Origin: Pleurotus ostreatus/Saccharomyces cerevisiae fusant | Taxonomy: Eukaryota; Opisthokonta | DNA: 13,622 nt | Assembly: GCA_024196135.1 (NCBI GenBank) | Contig: JAMQCK010000948.1 | Span: 1-13,622 of the forward strand | Direction: 5' to 3' | The notes under the pieces: generated by a model | What the model was told of the DNA's origin: nothing | The model's input: only the letters and a program-made list of their open reading frames with translations | The model's database searches: none | In this document: positions 8,469 through 13,622 of the stretch, piece after piece | Layout: each line of letters starts with the position of its first letter | Numbering within the stretch: the first letter of the stretch is position 1 | Position numbers and translations under genes: made by a program

Positions 8469-8583
8469 CTGTATAACGCGTCAGCATAGATCCAACCCGC
8501 GGACAAAGGCCCCAACGACCGCGCGCCACACCGCGTCGCGCGTTGAACAAAGGCGCCTACATCCCAAGGACCAGCCAACTCAC
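8469..8583 (-). other. 5'-UTR intron of the CFEM gene
   Basis: A 115-nt minus-strand intron with donor GTGAGT (8578-8583), branch-like GCTGACG and acceptor ACAG (ending at 8469), 14 nt before the CFEM ATG. It contains CCTTTGTTC (8545-8553) and a near match CCTTTGTCC (8501-8509) on the minus strand, the HMG-type motif seen across the window. Confidence 0.7.
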
Positions 8584-8724
8584 CAAGTAGAAGGTAGGAT
8601 GGTGGATGCTAGAGAGTCAACGACGGTTGCAAACGCTGCTCGTAAGAGGCAGAGGGCGGCAGGGAGCGGTTGAGGGCGAAGTATCACGGTCGTTGAAAGC
8701 CAACCCCCTGGGCCCCACCCTCGC

Positions 8725-8731
8725 CTTTATA
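8725..8731 (-). promoter_or_regulatory. TATA box of the CFEM gene
   Basis: TATAAAG on the minus strand. With initiation about 30 bp downstream, the leader would run from about 8695 to 8456 with the intron at 8469-8583 removed. Confidence 0.65.
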
Positions 8732-8856
8732 CCCGCGCGCCCGCATGGGAACAACGCACGCGGGCCAGCATCCGAGGAATGCCGGATGAGCTGACATCCA
8801 GGCCCCAGAGCGCGATATCCCCGCGCGGAACGTTATAACAGAACGAGAAGCACAGC

Positions 8857-9057
8857 GAACAATGGGCTCGCCGAAAGTAGAACAATGGCCACGTGGGCGC
8901 TCAGTTGGGCGAACAATGGCATTCGCAGGTTTTTGGGCGAGGAACGATGGGATTTGGGGGCTGGGAGAATCGGTCGAGAGAACAATGTCGGGAAGTATTG
9001 TACACTGGGAAGGGGGTACAATGGAGCAGGCGTGTCGTGGAACAAAGAGGACAATGG
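8857..9057 (+). promoter_or_regulatory. Homotypic cluster of HMG-box-type sites
   Basis: Three exact GAACAATGG at 8857, 8880 and 8911, plus near matches GAACGATGG (8942), GAACAATGT (8980), GTACAATGG (9016), GAACAAAGA (9040) and GGACAATGG (9049), all in the same orientation. Spacing of 23, 31, 31, 38, 36 and 24 bp and the shared TTGGGCGA context suggest spread by local duplication. A CACGTG lies at 8890-8895, next to the second site. Position between two divergent genes suggests a shared upstream control region; binding is inferred. Confidence 0.55.
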
Positions 9058-9210
9058 AGGCGGATTGATGGCGGCAATCCTTTGATCTGCAGGCTCACTA
9101 TCACGCTCGGACGTTCAAGAGTGAGAGACCGCGTGCAAAGGCTCGTAAGTTCACGGAGTGGAAGCTCGAGTACGTCCGTATTAAAATTGGAAGTACAGAT
9201 GAATGACTAC

Positions 9211-9507
9211 TCAGGCAATCCTCATATGCCCTTGTTTCGACGCTGTCTGGATCCTTCTGATCTTCTTCCCTGCCAGAGGCTCCACAATCTGTAAGGTGGT
9301 CTTGGAGATAAGAAGCTCCTCTAACGGCCTTGTTACCGGCGATGAACGTTGAGGAACAAAGGCGCTCGACCATGACAGTGAACAAAGGGGTCGCCGTTTT
9401 CGGAATTTGTGGCGCTGTGTCGATGCTAGCGGCTTTTGCCGAAGCGGAACCAGACGCGCATGACAGGCGCGGCTAAAGTTCGTTCGAACCTCATCTTGTT
9501 GGGGGAC
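9211..9507 (-). other. Stop-free minus-strand frame of 99 codons without start, possible gene relic
   Basis: The frame between a TAG just above 9507 and TGA at 9211-9213 has no usable ATG at its 5' end. Its last part (TRPLEELLISKTTLQIVEPL, then AGKKIRRIQTASKQG) looks protein-like, but I recognise no family. It could be a terminal exon or decayed gene, or chance. Confidence 0.15.
9354..9388 (+). promoter_or_regulatory. Pair of GAACAAAGG sites
   Basis: Exact GAACAAAGG at 9354-9362 and 9380-9388, same orientation, 26 bp apart. The second reads ACAAAGGGG, one base from the ACAAAGGGA pheromone response element bound by the HMG protein Prf1 in Ustilago. Confidence 0.4.
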
Positions 9508-9842
9508 CTAACCATGTCCTGGCGGACGCTTCTTCATTAAGACTCGTCTATCTCAGCACGCTGCCTGCGACTCAAGAGAATGGACACGGGCCGGGGCAGG
9601 ACGCGGCCCGCTACAATGACCTTGCGCTTGAGGCTCGGAAGGAGGCTGTCATCAACAGCACTGAGCGAAATCTGTGTACCTTTCTTCAGCCGCCTCCGGT
9701 CTTGGCTCTTTTGGAAGCTGAAGTACACCTAAGGCGTGCTCTGGATATTTGCGAGGGCTTCCAGCATCTGTCGCGTCGATCCCATTGTCAAGAAGGATTG
9801 CTCTATCCATTCACCTCGAATGCCACGAATCTCCATCTTCAT
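9477..9842 (+). other. Stop-free plus-strand frame of 122 codons without start, possible gene relic
   Basis: Open from 9477 to the TAA at 9843-9845 with no in-frame ATG. The middle (ARYNDLALEARKEAV and LLEAEVHLRRALDICEGF) looks like amphipathic helices of a TPR-like protein. A 63-codon minus-strand frame (9537-9728) overlaps it and at most one can be real. No splice partner or promoter was found. Confidence 0.18.
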
Positions 9843-10023
9843 TAAATCATATAACCCGTACGCTCTGGGCCTCACGTTAATCGACTTACTCCGTCCTCAC
9901 GCATCTGCAGGAAGCCTTCGCCTACACAGTATCCATGTGACGCACAACTGCCTCAAGCGACGTTATTCCGCGTACAATCACCTTCTCTCGGCCCGCCGTA
10001 ATGATGAGGCCTCGAGTCGCGCG

Positions 10024-10030
10024 TATATAA
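10024..10030 (+). promoter_or_regulatory. TATA box of the LPMO-like gene
   Basis: TATATAA 71 bp upstream of the ATG at 10101. An in-frame ATG at 10038 is only 8 bp past this box, upstream of any plausible transcript start, which supports 10101 as the true start. Confidence 0.7.
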
Positions 10031-10100
10031 GGACAAGGTGGCGGCGGTGAAGGAGCACCTGCTGAGCTCTGTCAAGGACCACCTTTTGAACTTCGTCGCG

Positions 10101-11041
10101 ATGTTATCGAAAACCTTCGCCGCGCTCTCCGTCCTCCTCCTCGTCCCGCATGTGATCGCGCACGGCGTGGTCACTTCCCCCGCGCCTCGCACGACGGGCG
10201 CCGCAAGCGAGGCCGCTTGCGGGTCGGCGGTTGTCAAGAAGCTTGGGTCTGGTGCGTGCAATCCCTTCATGCTCGTCTCTATCAACGCGCTGATTCTGGA
10301 TGAACAGACAAGTATGGTCCGGTATGTACTCGCGCATGTTGAGGCTGAGTGTCCGCTAAGGCTCAGCCACAGATTCAAGACGCACAAGACAAGGCGGACG
10401 CTGACTACGACGAGGCCGCGTGCTCGATCTACTTCTGCCGCGGGTACAAGGTGCGAACGTGTCCCTCTTCGTGTTGCTCTGACGCTGACATAGTTCTACT
10501 TCAGTACGAGGACAACACGGACAAGGTACAGACGTACTCCGTCGGCGACGTCGTCGCGTTCAAGGTCGACATGGAGGCGCACCACACGGGCATAGCGGTA
10601 TGAGATATCTTCGATGAGTATACGCCGACGCTGACCATTCGCCATCCTCCGCTACCTTCCCTCCTGTCCAGAACGTATCCGTGGTAAGTCCACAAACTCA
10701 ATACCGCGCAACGCCTAGCGCAGCTGAATCGAATACTCACAGGTCGACAACGCAAGCCAGTCCACCATCGGCGAGCCGCTGAAGAATTGGCCCGTCTACG
10801 CCGACGACACCCTCGGCCCCGCCGACTGGCCGCCCGATGAGAGTGAGTGCTTGCTACGTCGAGCTCATGAATCGTCAACGACTGATATACTCATTACCGC
10901 CTCGCAGCCGACTTTTCCGTCACCATCCCCGACGTCACCGAGCAGTGCTCCGAGGCGGGCGCGTGCGCCATCCAATGGTGGTGGTACGGGACGAAGAACG
11001 ACCAGACCTACGAAAGCTGCATCGACTTCGTGATTGGGTAG
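10101..11041 (+). CDS. Secreted LPMO-like copper protein (chitin-binding type-4/LPMO_10-type fold)
   Basis: Seven exons: 10101-10251, 10308-10321, 10373-10450, 10505-10597, 10672-10683, 10743-10842, 10908-11041; 193 residues, TAG at 11039-11041. Residues 1-20 are a signal peptide ending VIA, leaving His21 as the mature N terminus (HGVVTSPAPR), as needed for a copper histidine brace. The second brace histidine is probably H107 or H108 in EAHHTG. Six cysteines (40, 72, 77, 163, 169, 187) allow three disulfides. The end IQWWWYGTKNDQTYESCIDF matches the family, with F190 a candidate axial residue. Such enzymes cleave polysaccharides oxidatively outside the cell; the substrate cannot be told and I do not assign a CAZy AA number. 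Two exons are microexons of 14 and 12 nt, needed to restore DKYGP and NVSV. Splice models preserve frame throughout. Confidence 0.88.
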
Positions 11042-11283
11042 AGGCAGCAACGTGTGGAGGTCCTCGTCGCGCCCGAGGGATCATGGTAAGGCTGTGGCAA
11101 CTCATGTGGCGCATCGGCCACTGACGCTGTCGCAGCTTTCTGGCTATGGGTTCGTCAATTTCTGGATATATTGCATTCTCTACCAAGAATACAGTCTCTT
11201 TGCCACAGGACATCGTATTTCGTCTTCCATCGACCTTTCGGTATCTATACTATGAGAAAGGTACGCAGAGCGCATGCATGAGG
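11042..11283. other. 3' flank of the LPMO-like gene
   Basis: No gene or repeat recognised. Plus-strand transcription of the LPMO-like gene and minus-strand transcription of tandem unit A would converge here. Confidence 0.5.
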
Positions 11284-11879
11284 CCCAAAAATTACGCGTC
11301 CCAGAGGGAATCGGCCCCCTGGTGTGTGGCGACGCGTCGGTTCTGCCGAAGGCAGACCCAGCGACGGAGTACCCGGCGTGGCCAACAGGCGTCCTTCGAT
11401 GCGAAGACCGAAGGATAACCCTGTGGCTCGCCCGCGAGCTACGCAAACGCCAGCTCGAACGAAACCCTGGGGGAGAACAGCTTATGGCTTCACATAGTCG
11501 GCATCAACGCTGTGGCAAGGACCGGCCTAGGGACTCGGGAGGACCCGGGAACCGAAGGCAACCAAGCTGCAGCGCGAGCGCGGCATCCACCGCCTCCTCC
11601 GATCTCGAGCGCGCCGGTCGATGACCTGCGCTGTGGTGACGGGAATCCAAGTGGCTCCTTGGCAGTCAACCCCTCAGAGCACCGGATTTAGGCGACGGCG
11701 GCACGCGTGAGCATGCCAGGCTTCGCCCCGATCCTTGGGAGACGCACCGGCTGACGAGCAACCACTTGGCGAGTCGGAGGGTGAGGGTTTGGGAGAAGAA
11801 TGGGTGGCAGACGCGCCGGGTTTTATAGGGCCATGACACGTGCTCCGGAGATATTCCCAGTCCGGCAATGCCTTTGTTC
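11284..11879 (-). repeat. Tandem unit A, candidate structured non-coding RNA gene
   Basis: First of three diverged direct copies, anchored by CCCAAAAATTACGCGTCCC at 11284 (plus strand). Shared blocks include the hairpin at 11301-11322 (arms CCAGAGGG/CCCCCTGG), CTGCC-GAA-GGCAG (11343-11355), TCCTTCG/CGAAGGA (11392-11415), the GGAGAACA box and GGCATCAACGCTG. The minus-strand promoter module lies at 11821-11879, so an RNA of about 500 nt would run from near 11795 towards 11284. No conserved protein is visible on either strand. It may alternatively be part of an uncharacterised dispersed repeat. Confidence 0.5.
11821..11879 (-). promoter_or_regulatory. Promoter module of unit A: GAACAAAGG / CACGTG / TATAAAA
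   Basis: On the minus strand: GAACAAAGG (11871-11879), 28 bp, CACGTG (11837-11842), 9 bp, TATAAAA (11821-11827). The same order and spacing is found in units B and C. Confidence 0.55.
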
Positions 11880-11993
11880 TGGCACCGGTGGCTCTAAAGT
11901 TCCATATGACTGATAGGAACTGTATTATTGACCACATCCATAAGGTAGCTAAACTACCAACTACCGGAGCGCGTGCCCATGGCATGCATAAAG

Positions 11994-12617
11994 CCCAAAA
12001 ATTGCGCGTCCCAAAGGGAGTTGGCCCTTTGTTGCGAGTGAACGCGACGAGTCTGCCGAAGGCAGCCCTAGCGATGAGATACCCGGCGTGGCACAGCAGG
12101 ATGCCTTCGGCTCGAGGAACAAAAGCCCTCGAGGAGCGAAGGGGAGGCCTGCGGCTCGCCCGCGAGGAGCGGGAACGCCAGGCGAGACTAAGCCCTACGG
12201 GAGAACACCTTATGACTTCCCAAACCCGGCATCAACGCTGCTGCAAGGCCGGGGACCACCCGCCGGTGAAGGGACCTGGAAGGACACAACCACCGAGGGA
12301 CACCAAGCAGCAGCGCGAGCACAGCATCTCATCGCCTCCTCCGGCCTCGGCGCAGGTCGAGGACGAGCGCGGGGTGACGGGATCCAGGTGGCCCCTCGAC
12401 AGTCAACCTCTCAGAGCATCGGCTCCGAGACGACAGAAAGCACACGAATGCACCTCCTGCCGCTCTAAACCTTGGGAGGTGTATCGGCTGCCGAGGGACC
12501 AGTCTGGGAGGTCGGAGGGGTGGGGGTTGAGGAAGAGAGAGGGTGGCGGAAGAGCCACGTTATATATGGCGGCCCACGTGCTTCGGAGATAACCCCAATT
12601 TGTCGTTGCCTTTGTTC
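11994..12617 (-). repeat. Tandem unit B, candidate structured non-coding RNA gene
   Basis: Second copy, anchor at 11994, 710 bp after that of unit A. The first hairpin (12011-12032) has arms CAAAGGG/CCCTTTG in place of the CCAG/CTGG arms of A and C. CTGCC-GAA-GGCAG is at 12053-12065. The third hairpin is expanded (12104-12142): outer CCTTCG/CGAAGG and inner CTCGAGG/CCTCGAG. A longer-range pairing CGCTGCTGC (12236-12244) with GCAGCAGCG (12307-12315) is perfect in this copy. A plus-strand 250-codon open frame covers the unit but shows no coding signal. Confidence 0.5.
12560..12617 (-). promoter_or_regulatory. Promoter module of unit B: GAACAAAGG / CACGTG / TATATAA
   Basis: On the minus strand: GAACAAAGG (12609-12617), 28 bp, CACGTG (12575-12580), 8 bp, TATATAA (12560-12566). 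A second GAACAAA lies further upstream at 12675-12681. Confidence 0.55.
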
Positions 12618-12686
12618 TCGCGTGCGTGCCTGCACAGACGCTGTAGCCCTTCATTGATACGGTGGCAATACACGTTTGTTCTCGCG
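12611..12686. repeat. 64-bp insertion bounded by 12-bp direct repeats, in unit B only
   Basis: TTTGTTCTCGCG occurs at 12611-12622 and 12675-12686. Sequence after the second copy aligns with what follows the single TTTGTTCT in unit A, so B gained about 64 bp here. This explains most of the longer B-to-C spacing (799 against 710 bp). Confidence 0.6.
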
Positions 12687-12792
12687 AGGGTGGCTTTCGG
12701 ACTCCATAACACTGAGCCATGAATGTACCATTGACTACATACAGTTGCTAAAGTAATGTCTGCTAGAACGCATGCTGAGGACATGTATGAAT

Positions 12793-13358
12793 CCCAAAAA
12801 TTGCGCGTCCCAGGGAGAATCGGCCCCCTGGTGTGTGGCGACGCGACGGAGCTGCCGAGGGCAGACCCAGCGATGAGATACCCGGCGTGGTCATCAGACC
12901 TCCCTCAGCGCGAAGACTGAGGGCTAACCTGCGACGCGCCCGCAAGACACGCAATGATCGAGGTTGGACAAGCCCTACGGGAGAACACCTTTAAATGACC
13001 TCGCGTGCATGGCATCAACGCTGCCGCCTGGCGGGGGAGAGCCCGGCAGCAGCGCGAGCACGGCACCTCACCGCCTCCCTCAACCTCGGCGCAGGCCGAA
13101 GACGAGCGCGTGGTGACGGTAATCCAGGGTGGCTTTCCGACAATCTACCTCTCAGTGGTCACCGGATCCGCACGCCAGAGTGCACGAAGGTGTCCTCTCT
13201 GACGATTGGACGCTTGGGAGGCGTCACGACGGCCGGGAGCCACCCTGGGAGGAAGAGGGGATGGGGGTTTTGGAAGAGCGACGATAGCACCAGAGGCACA
13301 TTATATAAGGTCCAGCCACGTGCATTGATGATCTAATCATAACCTCTTTCCATTGTTC
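12793..13358 (-). repeat. Tandem unit C, candidate structured non-coding RNA gene
   Basis: Third copy, anchor at 12793. First hairpin 12810-12831 (CCAGGG/CCCTGG), second CTGCC-GAG-GGCAG (12852-12864), third CCCTCAG/CTGAGGG (12902-12924) where A has CCTTCG arms: the pairing is kept while bases differ. The promoter module lies at 13301-13358, so an RNA of roughly 480 nt would run from about 13270 to 12793. The plus-strand frame that is open in A and B is stopped early here. Confidence 0.5.
13301..13358 (-). promoter_or_regulatory. Promoter module of unit C: GAACAATGG / CACGTG / TATATAA
   Basis: On the minus strand: GAACAATGG (13350-13358), 27 bp, CACGTG (13317-13322), 9 bp, TATATAA (13301-13307). 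Confidence 0.55.
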
Positions 13359-13622
13359 TCCATTTCGAGAACTGTTGAATGGGAGTAACGGTAACGTTGA
13401 CGGCACGCAACTACGAAGCTCGCAAATGTATCACGGCCACGACAATGAGTGCCTATATGCGGGTCAGTGGTGATAAATCAGTAAGATGAGACGAAGCTTA
13501 CACGTCTCTTTTGTGCGCCAACAAGAGCAGCTGATCAACGAAACATGCACGCCCTGCACACAGCGTGCAACTCCACAAGAGTGTTGTACTGGCGACCCCT
13601 CTATCAAAGATATGAATATATT
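13359..13622. other. Flank after unit C
   Basis: No fourth copy begins within the window, and no gene, tRNA or clear motif was recognised. Confidence 0.5.

Larger units (their letters stand above)
8732..10023. other. Divergent intergenic region between CFEM and LPMO-like genes
   Basis: Some 1.3 kb between the two opposed TATA boxes. It contains the HMG-site cluster (8857-9057), two further exact sites (9354-9388), and two start-less open frames (9211-9507 minus, 9477-9842 plus). No complete gene is recognised. Confidence 0.55.

Noticed and set aside
10038..10100. In-frame upstream ATG extending the LPMO-like protein by 21 residues
   Set aside because: It lies 8 bp past the TATA box, before any likely transcript start, and would bury the signal peptide and the mature N-terminal histidine.
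11274..12917. Aligned plus-strand open frames in the three tandem units, all beginning with an ATG and sharing QKLRVP
   Set aside because: Between units A and C over the first 36 codons I count substitutions of 5, 5 and 4 at codon positions 1, 2 and 3, with no excess at position 3. Lengths differ widely (116, 250 and about 44 codons), and no plus-strand promoter was seen. The shared start reflects DNA homology, not coding selection.
12560..13307. Tandem units as LTRs of a retrotransposon
   Set aside because: Not excluded, but no TG...CA ends, primer-binding site, polypurine tract or internal gag/pol sequence was seen, and the units are directly adjacent rather than flanking an internal region. 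Kept only as an alternative.

Overview
The window reads as nuclear DNA from a basidiomycete fungus, most likely a wood-decay agaricomycete. Evidence: every protein-coding gene is split by short GT-AG introns (mostly 50-140 nt), the DNA is GC-rich, and the recognisable families (DUF1996, DUF3632, CFEM, secreted LPMO-like copper protein) are typical of fungal genomes. All exon models below were built by hand from splice signals, frame continuity and family expectation; no alignment or transcript evidence was available.

Layout: (1) 1-2270, minus strand: a DUF1996 secreted protein with a Ser/Ala-rich tail, 11 exons seen, its 3' end cut by the window edge. (2) 3286-5245, minus: a ten-exon gene for a 349-residue four-helix membrane protein with PPxY and DPF motifs in its tails. 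(3) 5575-5647, minus: tRNA-Phe(GAA). (4) 5817-6903, minus: a two-exon DUF3632-type protein. (5) 7735-8455, minus: a GPI-anchored CFEM protein with a 5'-UTR intron. (6) 10101-11041, plus: a seven-exon secreted LPMO-like protein beginning with the histidine expected of a copper-binding N terminus. (7) 11284-13358: three diverged tandem copies of a 0.57-0.62 kb unit with no convincing protein.

The most interesting region is the last one. Each copy carries, on the minus strand, the same promoter-like module: GAACAAWGG, 27-28 bp, CACGTG, 8-9 bp, TATA box. Downstream of each module lie hairpins whose paired bases change together between copies. In the two informative short hairpins every imperfect pair inside the stem is A.C on the plus strand, which becomes G.U in a minus-strand RNA, agreeing with the promoter direction. 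The best reading is a small tandem family of structured non-coding RNA genes, or a repeat element that carries one. This is inference from sequence only.

A second theme links the loci: the HMG-box (SOX/Prf1-like) site GAACAAWGG occurs exactly 11 times in 13.6 kb (about 0.2 expected). It is found in front of the DUF1996 gene, in two introns of the CFEM gene, in a dense cluster between the divergent CFEM and LPMO genes, and in all three tandem units. CFEM proteins (heme/iron) and LPMOs (copper redox) both act outside the cell, so a shared control region between them is plausible but unproven.
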